From Nitrospira sp. SB0662_bin_26 (GTDB lineage: Bacteria > Nitrospirota > Nitrospiria > Nitrospirales > UBA8639): DNA of 64,000 bases. Position 1 is the first letter of the stretch; each line of letters starts with the position of its first letter. The DNA lies in assembly GCA_009840285.1 (NCBI GenBank), contig VXOF01000109.1, positions 1-64,000 of the forward strand, in the 5' to 3' direction. A program made the position numbers and the translations under genes. Shown in pieces: positions 36,236 through 46,943 of the stretch. A model generated the notes under the pieces. That model saw only the letters and a program-made list of their open reading frames with translations, did not search any database and was not told where the DNA came from.

Positions 36236-38530
36236 TTATTCTGTCTTGTCTTCCATACTGCTCAGGGCTTCCGCCGGGGGCTCCAACGGTAACGATACAC
36301 GCATCTCGGTATAGTGCCCGACTTCCGTGTCCAAGTGGATGGATCCGGCGTGACGAAGCAGGATGTCAGTGGTCAGGGAGAGCCCCAGTCCGGTGCCCTT
36401 CCCCGGTTCCTTGGTAGTCACAAACGGCTCAAAAATCTTGTCACGTACGTCATCCGGGATGCCTGGCCCATTGTCCCGGATCGAGAATTCCACGTGATCT
36501 TCCAATTGCCGGCTGGAGATGGACAGAGTCGGCAGGTAGTCACCGCCTACCTTTTTCTGCTTTTCGTTCATCGCCTGAAAGGCGTTGGTGACGAGATTGA
36601 GGAACACGCGACAGATGTCCTGGGGGACGACCGTAATTTCTTCCATGTTCGGATCCAGGTCCTCCTTCATCTCCGCATTGAAGGTGTTATCATCGGCACG
36701 CAGTGCGTGATACGACAAGTCCACGTACTGTTTCAGGAGGGCGTTCAGGTTCGTCTTTCGCCATTCCCCTTCTTTGGTGCGGGAATGTTCGAGCATGCTG
36801 CGCACGATGTTGTCGGCTCGCTTCCCGTGCTCCTTGATCTTTCCGAGGCCCGTCCTCAGTTCATCCAAGATCGACCTGACCTCCTCAAGGTCGAGGTTGT
36901 CCTGCTGTTTCATCAAATCATCGATCTCATCCGCCATTTCAATCGAGACATTGGCAAAGTTGTTGACGAAGTTGAGCGGGTTCTTGATTTCATGTGCCAC
37001 TCCGGCGGTGAGTTGACCCAAAGACGCGAGTTTCTGCTCGGCAATGACCTGCTCCTGGGCGGCTTTCAGATTTTCCAGTGCATGCTCCAGGTTTTCGTTT
37101 TTGGCATCCAGTTCCTCCGCCAATTTTTCCACGAGATTCAATCGCTGAACCTCATGGGCGTAACGCCGGAACACTTCCAGCGCCCTGGCCATGTCGGTGA
37201 CCTCGTCATTCCAGATTAAATACTTGATGTTCTGTGTCAGGTAATGAGCCGATCCCTTCTCGGGCCGTACGATACGAGTTCCTTCGACCTGTACCGGGAC
37301 TTCCAAATCGCCGCTGGCCATCTCGCGCATCGCGCTGGCCAGTCCCACCAGACGGCGAACCAGATAGCGCCTCACGAAGAGGGAGCCCAGTGCAAAAGCG
37401 CCAATGGTCACGAATACGTTGAGGAGAATCAGCAGGAGGATCCCCGTTTGGGCGGCTGCGCGAGAAGCTTCGCTGGATTGAATGGCCTCCTCGTTAATTT
37501 GCTCGACCAGATTGTTGACCTCCGACACCAGCGATTCCGAGGTGGTTCGCGCCTGTGCCAAGGTTTCCTGCTCCTGTTCCAGCCTGAGTAACGCTTCCAT
37601 CCGTAGCTTAATGACTCCTTCCGGGCCTTCTCCGATTTCGTCCAGACGGGTCAGGTTTTCTTCGAGAAGATCATTCTGCATGGACTCCGGGAGTTTCGCA
37701 TAGGCTTGGATGAAATTCCGGACGGCACTCTGGAAGCGTTCCTCCAAGGGGGTAAGAAACTGGCGGTCAGCCAGAACCAGGACCTCATCCAACAACAATA
37801 CGGCAAGATTGGAGGACTGGTTCACGGTAATCAGATTTCGATAAGCGGTCAGTTCGTCTTCGGAGGCCCGCTTACGAATGGAGTCGATCTTATCATCCAA
37901 CTGCCGTAATCCCGATACCAGGTAAAAAGCTTGATCATCAATGGCTTGGACCAACAAACGTTCCACGCGCCTGGTTGTTTCTCCGAGTTCGTCAATAAAG
38001 ACGTTGAGTGCCCGGTCAATTTCCAGACGCCGGGCGGAGGATTCCTTGATCACGTCCAGATGCTTACCCAGTTCCTCCAGATTTGACCTGATTAGCCGCG
38101 TTTGTTCGCCGAAGGCGGAACGGGCTTCCAGTTCCAGGATGGTGTTTTCGAGCGAGGCTATTTCTCGAGCCGTGGCTTCCACCACGGCCGTATGCTCCTC
38201 TTTCGAGGAGGCCGACACCAGACGAAAGGCCCCGTTGACCACGACGGCACTCTTTCGGGCCACGTCCACCGAATTGATCAGGTTGGGCATGCTGTATTCT
38301 GCCAGCCGGATTTCGTGTTGCAACGTTTCGTTGAAGGTAAAGTAAGCCAGTACGGTGGCACCGCCCATGAGAACCACAGCACCGAAGAGCAGGAAATACA
38401 GCCGTGCGCCGACTCCGACGCGGAATTTTCGTTCTCTTTCCGGTTCTTCAATGGCGGCAGGTTTCACCTGCAGTGGAGGTGCGCCGGAATCGGTCGGGTT
38501 TTTGGGTCCGGTGGATGGAGGTTCGTTCAT
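36236..38530 (-). CDS. Membrane sensor histidine kinase
   Basis: A 764-residue kinase with one helix near residues 40-65 ([21 protein letters not shown]), a large periplasmic helical sensor of about 270 residues, a second helix ([20 protein letters not shown]), a HAMP region, a coiled coil, and a complete kinase core: H-box [15 protein letters not shown]-box [11 protein letters not shown]1 DNGPGIPD, G2 KGTGLGLSL. There is no receiver domain. The sensor region is shaped like TorS/NarX-type helical bundles. The start ATG 38530 overlaps the stop of the binding-protein gene (ATGA), so the two are made together and the binding protein probably delivers the signal, as TorT does for TorS. Confidence 0.92.
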   Translation of the reverse strand: MNEPPSTGPKNPTDSGAPPLQVKPAAIEEPERERKFRVGVGARLYFLLFGAVVLMGGATVLAYFTFNETLQHEIRLAEYSMPNLINSVDVARKSAVVVNGAFRLVSASSKEEHTAVVEATAREIASLENTILELEARSAFGEQTRLIRSNLEELGKHLDVIKESSARRLEIDRALNVFIDELGETTRRVERLLVQAIDDQAFYLVSGLRQLDDKIDSIRKRASEDELTAYRNLITVNQSSNLAVLLLDEVLVLADRQFLTPLEERFQSAVRNFIQAYAKLPESMQNDLLEENLTRLDEIGEGPEGVIKLRMEALLRLEQEQETLAQARTTSESLVSEVNNLVEQINEEAIQSSEASRAAAQTGILLLILLNVFVTIGAFALGSLFVRRYLVRRLVGLASAMREMASGDLEVPVQVEGTRIVRPEKGSAHYLTQNIKYLIWNDEVTDMARALEVFRRYAHEVQRLNLVEKLAEELDAKNENLEHALENLKAAQEQVIAEQKLASLGQLTAGVAHEIKNPLNFVNNFANVSIEMADEIDDLMKQQDNLDLEEVRSILDELRTGLGKIKEHGKRADNIVRSMLEHSRTKEGEWRKTNLNALLKQYVDLSYHALRADDNTFNAEMKEDLDPNMEEITVVPQDICRVFLNLVTNAFQAMNEKQKKVGGDYLPTLSISSRQLEDHVEFSIRDNGPGIPDDVRDKIFEPFVTTKEPGKGTGLGLSLTTDILLRHAGSIHLDTEVGHYTEMRVSLPLEPPAEALSSMEDKTE

Positions 38531-39684
38531 GGTGCCGACATCTTGTTGACCGACTGGAAGCGCCCCCTCTTATCGATGCGAGTCAGGTACACGCGGTCCG
38601 ACCCCTGATTGTCATCGACGCCGTAGCGCAAACGAAACCCGCCCAGATCGATGTCTCCCGCCTGCGTCAGCGCATGCAGAAAGCTTTCTCTGGTCGGATC
38701 CGGTCCGGCAAGCCGCAGACCTTCAATCGCGATACGGCCTGCCAGGTAGCCTTCCAGCGAGACAAAACTGGGTTTGCTGTTCGTGTCAATTTCTTTCAGC
38801 GCCTTCTGGTATTGCGCGACGATCGGCAGGGTCGTATCCCTCGGGAAAGGCACCACTTGGGTCACGTACACGCCGGTCCCGTCCGGTCCCAAGGCTTTCG
38901 CCAAGGCAGCACTCCCGATGAATGAAATGTTGATAAAATAGGGATTGAAATTCAGTCGTCTCGCCCATCGGATCATTGTCGCCGCAGGTTTATAGGCCCC
39001 GACGATGACGACGGCCTCGGCGTTGGCCTGGCGCAAATCCAGCAGGGCAATTTTGACGGCCTCGGTATTGCGGGTATAGTACACCTCTTCAATCAAGTTC
39101 AGGCCATGGCGATTGACCGCACGGCGCAGCCCGTTGAGCCCGGCCTGACCGAAGGAATCGTTCTGGTAAAAAATGCTGATCCGGTCTATGCCCAGATCTT
39201 CGTGAAGCCGGACGACCATTTCCTCAGTTTCCTGATAGTAGGACGCCCGCACGTTCACCACATTGGGACGCTTCTTCGCATCCCGAAGAAATTCCGCCCC
39301 GGTGAATGGAGCAATATAGGGTACTCCCGCCTCCGTGGCGACAGGTTGGGCTGATTTCGACGTTGGCGTACCGACGGCGCCGATCAGGGCAAAAACTTTG
39401 TTTTGTTCAATCAGGGTGCGGGTGTTGGCAATCGCGGCTTCGGGTTCGTATCTGTCGTCCAAGGATTCGAGGTGGAGCAGACGACCGTGGACGCCACCCT
39501 CGCGATTCACTTCGGAAAATGCCGCGTGGAGCCCGAGGCGCATGCCGATGCCGAGTGCTCGCGCCGGGCCGGTGAGAGCTGCGGACTGACCGAAGACTAT
39601 TGTTCGTTGATCGGACTCTGCCCGGGCTGGCCCCCACGCCGTGACCAGAACCAGCAAAAGGACCGGGATCATCCATATCTTCAT
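38527..39684 (-). CDS. Periplasmic branched-chain amino acid-type binding protein
   Basis: A 385-residue exported type I periplasmic binding protein with a signal peptide (MKIWMIPVLLLVLVTAWGPARA) and LivK-like motifs such as TIVFGQSAALTGPARALGIGMRLG and IGAVGTPTSKSAQPVATEAGVP. Proteins of this class bind amino acids, amides, urea or other small solutes. There are no ABC transporter genes beside it; instead it sits directly before a sensor kinase in overlap, so I read it as the signal-binding subunit of that kinase rather than a transport protein. Confidence 0.9.
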   Translation of the reverse strand: MKIWMIPVLLLVLVTAWGPARAESDQRTIVFGQSAALTGPARALGIGMRLGLHAAFSEVNREGGVHGRLLHLESLDDRYEPEAAIANTRTLIEQNKVFALIGAVGTPTSKSAQPVATEAGVPYIAPFTGAEFLRDAKKRPNVVNVRASYYQETEEMVVRLHEDLGIDRISIFYQNDSFGQAGLNGLRRAVNRHGLNLIEEVYYTRNTEAVKIALLDLRQANAEAVVIVGAYKPAATMIRWARRLNFNPYFINISFIGSAALAKALGPDGTGVYVTQVVPFPRDTTLPIVAQYQKALKEIDTNSKPSFVSLEGYLAGRIAIEGLRLAGPDPTRESFLHALTQAGDIDLGGFRLRYGVDDNQGSDRVYLTRIDKRGRFQSVNKMSAP

Positions 39685-39705
39685 GGCAGAGTAGGGTCGC
39701 GTCGC

Positions 39706-40878
39706 TTAGGAGGGATCCGGCCGAAAACGTGCCACCACGCACGTGATGTCGTCTGATTGCGGGGCATCTCCGACAAATTCTTGCACGGCGTCCACGATCT
39801 CCGTGGCAACCCGTTCCGCACTGGCCCCGGCAAGTCCGGCGAGTTTCTCGTCAAGACGCGATTCCGTGAATTCCTCATCCTGGAAGTTTTCCGCTTCCGT
39901 GATCCCATCGGTGTAGAGGAACAGGGTATCGCCTGGCCTGAGCTGGATTTGATCATTGTTATACGTGTGGCCGGGTTGTATCCCCAGTACGATGTTTCTG
40001 GTTTTGGGCACGACCTCGACTTGGGAATCGGCCTGCAGTAGTCTGGGGGGATTGTGACCGGCGTTGGAATAGTGGAGTTCGCCGTTCCGCAGGTCGAGCA
40101 CCCCGAAAAACAGCGTAATGAAGATACAGGAGGGGTTGCTCTCGCAGAGCAGTTCATTGACTCTCGTCAGGCACTCTGCCGGTGTGGAATAGTCCTTTGA
40201 GGATGTTGCGCGCAGGAGCGCACGGGTCACGGTCGTGAACAGCGCGGCCGGCACCCCTTTGCCGGACACATCCGCAATCACCAGTGCGATGCGTGATTCG
40301 TCAATGTGAAAGAAATCGTACAGGTCTCCACCGACCTCTCGTGCCGGGAGGATCACCGCTTTAATGTCGTGGGTCTCGCTGTCCGGGATCTCCTTTGGCT
40401 GGAGCGACATCTGCACGTCTCGGGCCATGTCGAGTTCCTGCTTGACGGCAACCAGTCGATCCCTGGTTTCCAAGGCGCTTTGCAGCGCTTGAACGTGCTT
40501 GAGGCCTTTTTCGATAGTCGCTTCAAGGTCGTTGAAATCGATCGGCTTTGTTAAAAAGTCGAACGCCCCACGGTTCATGGCCGTACGAATGTTCTTCATG
40601 TCACCATAGGCGGATACGATGACCGCTTGGATATCCTGTTCGCCATCGGCAAGCTGACTCAGCAGGGTCAGACCGTCCATCACCGGCATGTTGATATCGG
40701 AGAGGACCAGGTAGACATCAGGGTGCTCTTCCAGCACCTCCAGCGCCTCTTTGCCGTTGTGGGCAAAAAGAAACCTCAGGTCCCCGTCGCGGATCCGGCG
40801 GCGGAACTTCTGACGCACCAGCAACTCAAGATCTTCTTCGTCATCGACGACCAGCACCTGAGTTGGTGGTTTACCCAC
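39706..40878 (-). CDS. Response regulator with PP2C/SpoIIE phosphatase output
   Basis: A 390-residue protein: an N-terminal receiver (VLVVDDEEDLELL, phospho-acceptor Asp in LVLSDINMPVMDG, Lys in LTKPID), a coiled linker, and a SpoIIE-type PP2C phosphatase (GGDLYDFFHI, IADVSGKGVPAALF, LFLYTDGITEAEN, DDITCVVARF) with its metal-binding Asp residues. Phosphorylation by the neighbouring kinase would control removal of phosphate from the STAS antagonist encoded next to it. This matches RsbU-like control of partner switching. It lies 22 bases before the binding-protein gene on the same strand. Confidence 0.93.
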   Translation of the reverse strand: MGKPPTQVLVVDDEEDLELLVRQKFRRRIRDGDLRFLFAHNGKEALEVLEEHPDVYLVLSDINMPVMDGLTLLSQLADGEQDIQAVIVSAYGDMKNIRTAMNRGAFDFLTKPIDFNDLEATIEKGLKHVQALQSALETRDRLVAVKQELDMARDVQMSLQPKEIPDSETHDIKAVILPAREVGGDLYDFFHIDESRIALVIADVSGKGVPAALFTTVTRALLRATSSKDYSTPAECLTRVNELLCESNPSCIFITLFFGVLDLRNGELHYSNAGHNPPRLLQADSQVEVVPKTRNIVLGIQPGHTYNNDQIQLRPGDTLFLYTDGITEAENFQDEEFTESRLDEKLAGLAGASAERVATEIVDAVQEFVGDAPQSDDITCVVARFRPDPS

Positions 40879-40941
40879 GACTTGACTCTCCCGTCGTTGT
40901 TCTTAGTGGTCGCGTTGCCATTCTCCAGTACGAGCCTTCGC

Positions 40942-41292
40942 TCAGACTGCTCCAAGGGCATCGGCCCTGGTGGCGCGAATATCCAGAATTTCATTGAACC
41001 CGCTGATCTCGAAAATTTCAGCGATGTGATCCGCAAGGGCGCAAAACAGCGCCTTGCCCCCTTCTTTCTGGGTCAGACGGGCGGCGATGAGCAATGCCCG
41101 TAGACCGGCACTGCTGATGTAACTCAGATCTTGAAAATCAAAGACCAGGGTTTTATTCCCGGCATTGATCTGTTCCTGTACGGCACTCTCCAGAATGCCC
41201 ACACTGGAACCATCCACTCGCCCGGTCACGATCAGGATCGTGGCTTTGTCGCCCTGTTCGGCCTCCACGGACAGCTTGGCTTTTTCCTCCAT
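40942..41292 (-). CDS. STAS-domain anti-sigma factor antagonist
   Basis: A 116-residue single STAS domain of the SpoIIAA/RsbV type: TILIVTGRVDGSS, VFDFQDLSYISSAGLRALL. The Ser in YISSAGL is the expected site phosphorylated by an RsbW-like kinase and dephosphorylated by the PP2C regulator. The start is ATG 41292, with GGAGG eight bases upstream (tttggaggcaagactc); the ORF-track start at 41322 is not favoured. It is the first gene of the minus-strand signalling operon and diverges from the RsbW-like gene at 41731. Confidence 0.93.
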   Translation of the reverse strand: MEEKAKLSVEAEQGDKATILIVTGRVDGSSVGILESAVQEQINAGNKTLVFDFQDLSYISSAGLRALLIAARLTQKEGGKALFCALADHIAEIFEISGFNEILDIRATRADALGAV

Positions 41293-41730
41293 GAGTCTTG
41301 CCTCCAAATAGGTCAATCTCAAACGCTATAATTAAGCGAATTTACCCCACTTTCATCAACGCTGACGCGTCACGTTCCATGAAAGGGGAATCGTTTATCT
41401 GAAATGCGGAAAATGCAAAGATAAACAACTACCATAGCATTCATACACGTTTGCTTCAATAGCCATGCAAGGGATCATGCCACTGCGTGGTTATACGTAT
41501 AATTGGCTCGTCGGTCGTCAGTGATGGCTGATAGTACTCGATTAGAGTTGGTATGCCAAGGCCAACGTGGGAACTGGAGGGTTTCCGTGCGGTCGAGTCC
41601 CGTTGCGCGTGTCTTTCACCTTTTTGCATCGGCCTGTTGATTCAAAGCCACAAAAATACGATACTGATCCATCGTTCATGCTATACTCGCTCCGGCGAGT
41701 TGTGTCTGATTCGTTCAGGTCAGGAATGCA
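41293..41730. other. Intergenic region between divergent signalling genes
   Basis: About 440 bases. It is AT-rich for this genome, with candidate -10 boxes such as tgctatact near 41690 (extended -10 type), leading toward the gene at 41731. The ORF at 41553-41960 is a shadow. No operator repeat that I would defend. Confidence 0.5.
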
Positions 41731-42150
41731 ATGAAACGGATTTCCCTTACGCCGGACTTGTCTTCGATTACGGAACTGGAACAGTCTCTGGAAGAGTTTG
41801 CCGGCGCCCACGAGTTGGACATGGGTTTGCAAAATCGCCTGAATCTGATGCTCGAAGAACTGATCACCAACAGTGTCAACTACTCCCTGCCCTCGGTGTC
41901 CGGACCGGAACTGGAGCTATGTCTGTCGGTGGAAGACGCGTTTGTTGTCGCTCAGGTTGAAGATAATGGGCCCGCGTTCGACCCGTTTACCGAGGCGCCG
42001 GAAGCGGATACCACATCGGCGTTGACCGACCGTCCCGTTGGCGGTCTCGGCATCTTTCTTACAAAGAAATTTTCGGATGAATACACGTACGAGCGGATTG
42101 GCGAGCGCAACCGCGTGACCTTGCGGTGCAGAAGCGGGAAAGCACCCTAA
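41731..42150 (+). CDS. RsbW-like serine kinase/ATP-binding protein
   Basis: A 139-residue HATPase_c_2-type protein like the anti-sigma kinase RsbW/SpoIIAB. The N-box is LMLEELITNSVNY, the G1 region is VEDNGPAFDPF, and the glycine loop is GGLGIFLTKKF. Such kinases phosphorylate a STAS antagonist and in its absence bind a sigma factor or another target. The start ATG 41731 is preceded by tcaggtcagga. It is divergent from the STAS-PP2C-binding protein-kinase operon and probably the partner of that STAS protein. No sigma factor gene is adjacent, so the output is unknown. Confidence 0.9.
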   Translation: MKRISLTPDLSSITELEQSLEEFAGAHELDMGLQNRLNLMLEELITNSVNYSLPSVSGPELELCLSVEDAFVVAQVEDNGPAFDPFTEAPEADTTSALTDRPVGGLGIFLTKKFSDEYTYERIGERNRVTLRCRSGKAP

Positions 42151-42190
42151 GGTCAGTCTACGGCAAGGCCGTTGTCGCGGCCAACGAGCC

Positions 42191-43927
42191 TTAAGCCTCC
42201 ACGCGGATGGTCACGATGTCCGTGCCATGATATTGCTGGTGGCGAACCGAGGACGCAAGGTGCCGTAGCAGCCGGAGTGACACTTCCTGCTCGATCAGAT
42301 CCGCGTTGGTCCGCGTGCCCAGCAGCGCGATCCGGTCCTGCAGGTTTTCTTCTCCGGTCGAGGCCACAAACTCAAGGACCGCCGCGCCGTCTTCCTTGCA
42401 GGCCACCAGCAACAGACGTCGTTGCTCAACCGTCCCTCCTGCCCCTTGTCGTTGGAGAAGCGTCAGCAGCGTCTCCTCGCTGGCGGCGTCCAGACGGTTT
42501 GCCATCTCGGCATCCCACCCGCTTTGGGAAGCGAAGCCGAGGATAAACTCTCTGATTTTCGGCAGGGCCGAGACGCTGAATTCCGACTCCAGCCGGTGTC
42601 GTGATGTGGTCAGACCCATAAAAAGGGTCATGATGATGGCGACGAACCCGCCGGCCGTCATCCCGTTTTGAAGAAGACCCCCGGCAAATTCCGAAACCCA
42701 CTCGGGAAAGATCATGCCGTTCTGGAACCCGACCCCCACCCAGAACCCGACGCCGCAGATAAGACCCTTGCGGTAGTCGATCCCGTCCCGGACAACCAGG
42801 TTCATGCCGATGACGAACAGCATGGCCAGAAAGACGGCAAGATAGGCTGCGACCACCGGGCCTGGGATGGCCAGGATCACGGCAAGCGCCTTGGGAAGAA
42901 AAGCCAGCAGGATGAGCACCGTCCCGAGTGCGATCCCGACGCTTCGGGCGCTGACGCCCGTCAATTCGGTCATGGAGACGGTCGTCGAGTAGGTCGTGTT
43001 CGGCACCGTGCCCGAGAGGCCGGACAATAGTTTCGCGACTCCTGCGGCGGCTACCGCGCCCTGTACGGCCCGGAAGTCCACCGCACGAGGTTGGCGCCAG
43101 GATACGTGCTGGATGGCGATCGACGCGCTGATGGTTTGCATGGTATCGATCAGGGCCACGAGCACGAATGCCGGAAGCAATGTCCAGAAAACCGTCGAGA
43201 ACTCGAGATCAAAGCCCGGCCAGGTGCCCTGCGGGAGACCGATCCACGATGCCTCGGCGACGCGGTGCACGTCGTAGAAGCCGAAAACTCCGGCAACAGC
43301 CGAACCGGCCACGACGCCGATCACCGGTGCCCAAAGTCGCCACGCCCCCGTTCCCTTCAGGACGCAGCCGGCAATAACCAGCAGGGTCGCAAGCGTACTG
43401 AGCGGCGCGGCCATGGCCGGAACTCCATCCGGGATGTCCTTCAGCATTTCGAAGACGTGCGACATCACCGTGACCGGTATCAGCATGATCACGGTTCCCG
43501 TGACGGTCGGTGTCAGGATTCGTCGGAGGAACCAGAGCCGTGTCGACAGCGCCAGCGGGACGAGCGAGGAGACAACGACCAGGGTGGCCAACAGTGCCGG
43601 CCCGCCTCTGGCAAGCGCCGTGATACTGATTGCAATGGACGCTCCGGAAATGCTCATCAAGAGCACGTACCCCGACCCGATCTGGCCGAACCGAACCGCC
43701 TGCAACACCGTGGTCGCGCCACAGACCGCAACCGCGGCGAATACCGCCCATGACAGGTAGGATTCAGACCCGCCACCGGCCCGGATGATGATGGCCGGCA
43801 CCAATACCGTGGCGGCGACACTGAGAACGGCGAGTTGCATCCCCAGTCCGACGGCGAGCGCCATCGGCGGTGTTTCGTCGGGCTGGTAGCGGACACCTGT
43901 ACGACAGTCGGAGTCGTTTGGATTCAT
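42191..43927 (-). CDS. NCS2-type nucleobase permease fused to an RsbW/HATPase-like domain
   Basis: A 578-residue protein. Residues about 15-440 are an NCS2 (xanthine/uracil) permease with about 14 membrane segments and the motif SGTVPNTTYSTTVSMTELTG. Compared with UraA from memory (PNTTYGENIG), the Glu-Asn of the signature are Thr-Thr, and the TM8 Glu appears as Asp (LVALIDTMQT), so substrate binding may be altered. Residues about 450-578 (LDAASEETLLTLL...EVSLRLLRHLASSV) are soluble and resemble an RsbW/HATPase_c_2 fold, although its nucleotide loops are weak. The gene is convergent with the RsbW-like gene, leaving 40 bases between stops. A membrane solute sensor or transporter coupled to partner switching is my inference. 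Confidence 0.75.
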   Translation of the reverse strand: MNPNDSDCRTGVRYQPDETPPMALAVGLGMQLAVLSVAATVLVPAIIIRAGGGSESYLSWAVFAAVAVCGATTVLQAVRFGQIGSGYVLLMSISGASIAISITALARGGPALLATLVVVSSLVPLALSTRLWFLRRILTPTVTGTVIMLIPVTVMSHVFEMLKDIPDGVPAMAAPLSTLATLLVIAGCVLKGTGAWRLWAPVIGVVAGSAVAGVFGFYDVHRVAEASWIGLPQGTWPGFDLEFSTVFWTLLPAFVLVALIDTMQTISASIAIQHVSWRQPRAVDFRAVQGAVAAAGVAKLLSGLSGTVPNTTYSTTVSMTELTGVSARSVGIALGTVLILLAFLPKALAVILAIPGPVVAAYLAVFLAMLFVIGMNLVVRDGIDYRKGLICGVGFWVGVGFQNGMIFPEWVSEFAGGLLQNGMTAGGFVAIIMTLFMGLTTSRHRLESEFSVSALPKIREFILGFASQSGWDAEMANRLDAASEETLLTLLQRQGAGGTVEQRRLLLVACKEDGAAVLEFVASTGEENLQDRIALLGTRTNADLIEQEVSLRLLRHLASSVRHQQYHGTDIVTIRVEA

Positions 43928-44139
43928 ACCAAAACCTGGATGTTTTTGAGAGAATACCCGGAGCCGCGCAAGGAGCCGAGGCGTTCATGTGACGGGATCA
44001 CGGCCACGCATTGTTACGTCTCTGCCGAGGCCTGTCAATGAGGCGGTCGTCCTCGTCCTCACCAAACACCGGACGGCCGGTTTCTGACACGTCTCCGATT
44101 CCCTGCCCGGTTGCGCCCATCAAAGGGGTGCATAATCTT

Positions 44140-44168
44140 TTGAGGTTAGGCGTCAGGTCTGCTATACT
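44140..44168 (+). promoter_or_regulatory. Promoter of the mreBCD-mrdA-rodA operon
   Basis: TTGAGG at 44140-44145, a 17-base spacer, and TATACT at 44163-44168, preceded by a TGC extended element. It lies about 290 bases upstream of mreB, giving a long untranslated leader. Confidence 0.65.
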
Positions 44169-44187
44169 GAGTGACCTAAAGCGCGGA

Positions 44188-44209
44188 CAATTCCCACGTG
44201 TGGGAATTG
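44188..44209. promoter_or_regulatory. Inverted repeat CAATTCCCAC-gt-GTGGGAATTG
   Basis: Two perfect 10-base arms around a 2-base centre, lying about 12-35 bases after the expected transcription start of the mre operon. Its position just downstream of the promoter and its tight symmetry fit an operator for a dimeric repressor; it could also be an RNA hairpin in the leader. Confidence 0.55.
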
Positions 44210-44434
44210 ATTGGAGAGTGAACAAGTCTTGTCCGTCCTTCTCTTCGAACGTCCATTTTTCCGAACAGCGGTCTTCCCTTTGTTGCCGGGCGTGAGTCGT
44301 CGTTTTGCTTCCGGGATAGTCTGCTCCCGCCGAGCGAATCCATGGAGAGTTGGTCGTCGAACGGAGTGGTGAATGCCCAAGGGACCGACAAGACGCGTCC
44401 TCTATGAGAACCCTCGTCTCCGAGTTCAGTCTGA

Positions 44435-45505
<1,071 letters not shown>

Positions 45506-45519
45506 AGGAACAACTTCTT

Positions 45520-46422
45520 ATGCGTGGCCGGTTTCGGCCTGGGGTGTTTTGGGGTTCCGGCGTGAAGCGGGTTGGCGTGGCCGTCCTGGTCATCGTCTTT
45601 GTCGTGTTTGCCCTCTTGCCCCGGCAATCTCAATTTCTCTTCCACACGCTCGGCGAACCTCTTGCCGATCTTGTCGCCATTCCCGTGAAGGGCATGGCCG
45701 CAGTGGATCGAACCCTGCGTGAATGGTGGATGCACTATATTGCCCTCCAGGGTCTTTCCCAACAAAACCGTCAGCTTCGGGAAACAGTCCGGCAACTCAA
45801 TGGAGAGGTGAATCGATTGCGGGAACAGGCATACATGGCGGAACGGTTGGCCTCGCTGTTGGAATTTCAGGAGGACGAATCGGTCCGGACGGTGGCGGCG
45901 AAGGTCATTGGCCGCAGTGTGTCGAATTGGTATCAAGGCGTGATTCTGAATAAAGGTGAAGATGACGGCATTCGGGAACAGATGGGCGTCATTACGCCGG
46001 CCGGGGTGGCGGGACGCATCGTCAGAACCTCGGGGTCTACGAGCATTGCCTTGTTGACGATCGACCCGAATCTTGTCATCGCGGGCATGATTCAACGGAC
46101 GCGCGATGAAGGCATGGTCCAGGGAACGTCGCAAGGGCTGGTCCGCATGAAATATCTTCCCCCGCTTTCCGCGGTCAAACCAGGGGATGTCGTGGTCACG
46201 TCAGGTTTGACGGGAGGATTTCCACGCGGGGTGTTGATAGGAGAAGTCACCCGCGTCGAAGAAAGTGAAGACAGTTTGTTCCGCACCGCCCAAATCGTGC
46301 CGGCCGTCAAGTTTCGACACTTGGACGAAGTGCTGATCGTCGTGTCTCCTCGGTCACCGGAAGCCATGCTGTCACTCGATCACGCATTGATGGCCCCGGG
46401 ACCACAGAATCCGACTCCATGA
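45520..46422 (+). CDS. mreC: Rod-shape determining protein MreC
   Basis: A 300-residue inner-membrane protein with a short cytoplasmic N-terminus, one helix (VGVAVLVIVFVVFALLP), a periplasmic coiled coil (LSQQNRQLRETVRQLNGEVNRLREQ) and a C-terminal beta-domain pair (GVITPAGVAGRIVRTSGSTSIALLTID). MreC scaffolds the elongasome by binding PBP2. It follows mreB and overlaps mreD by an ATGA. Confidence 0.95.
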   Translation: MRGRFRPGVFWGSGVKRVGVAVLVIVFVVFALLPRQSQFLFHTLGEPLADLVAIPVKGMAAVDRTLREWWMHYIALQGLSQQNRQLRETVRQLNGEVNRLREQAYMAERLASLLEFQEDESVRTVAAKVIGRSVSNWYQGVILNKGEDDGIREQMGVITPAGVAGRIVRTSGSTSIALLTIDPNLVIAGMIQRTRDEGMVQGTSQGLVRMKYLPPLSAVKPGDVVVTSGLTGGFPRGVLIGEVTRVEESEDSLFRTAQIVPAVKFRHLDEVLIVVSPRSPEAMLSLDHALMAPGPQNPTP

Positions 46423-46907
46423 AGATTGGTGCGTATACGCTGTTGACTCTGCTCCTTTTTTCCTTTCAGACCACCGTGTTGTCTTCTGTCAATCCTTTCG
46501 GGATTCAACCGGACTTCTGTCTCGTCATCGCGTGTTTTATTGGTTTTCGGACCGGACCGGTTCACGGCCTGATCGTGGGGTTTGGCCTGGGCTTTCTCCA
46601 GGATTTATTTTCCGCCGGTCCGTTTGGACTCCAGACGTTCACAAAAGCCGGCGTGGGATACCTGGCTGGCGTCATTGCCAGGAATTTGTCCAATAGGGAG
46701 CCCTGTTCCGCCTTTGTGCCGGTTATGGCATGTTCAGGTCTTTCCGCCATGGTGTTTTTGCTGTGGTCACGGATGGGCATGGGTTTGGGAGAGATGCTGT
46801 ACGGATTTTCCTATATCTTATTGCCACAAGCGGTCTTGGACGGACTTGTGGCCATCATGGCCAGCTGGGTCTTCGGCCGGTGGCTGTTTGAAGCGCCGAG
46901 TCCGTGA
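46419..46907 (+). CDS. mreD: Rod-shape determining protein MreD
   Basis: A 162-residue hydrophobic protein with about five membrane helices (AYTLLTLLLFSFQTTVLSSV at the start, FRTGPVHGLIVGFGLGFLQDLFSAGPFGLQTF in the middle). The GLxxDLFSxxPFGxxx region is typical of MreD, the small membrane partner of MreC. It is identified by family pattern and by its position between mreC and mrdA; MreD sequences vary greatly, so position carries weight. Confidence 0.93.
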   Translation: MKIGAYTLLTLLLFSFQTTVLSSVNPFGIQPDFCLVIACFIGFRTGPVHGLIVGFGLGFLQDLFSAGPFGLQTFTKAGVGYLAGVIARNLSNREPCSAFVPVMACSGLSAMVFLLWSRMGMGLGEMLYGFSYILLPQAVLDGLVAIMASWVFGRWLFEAPSP

Positions 46908-46943
46908 GGGACGTCCCGTGATGAATCGGTGTGAGGTCTGTCA

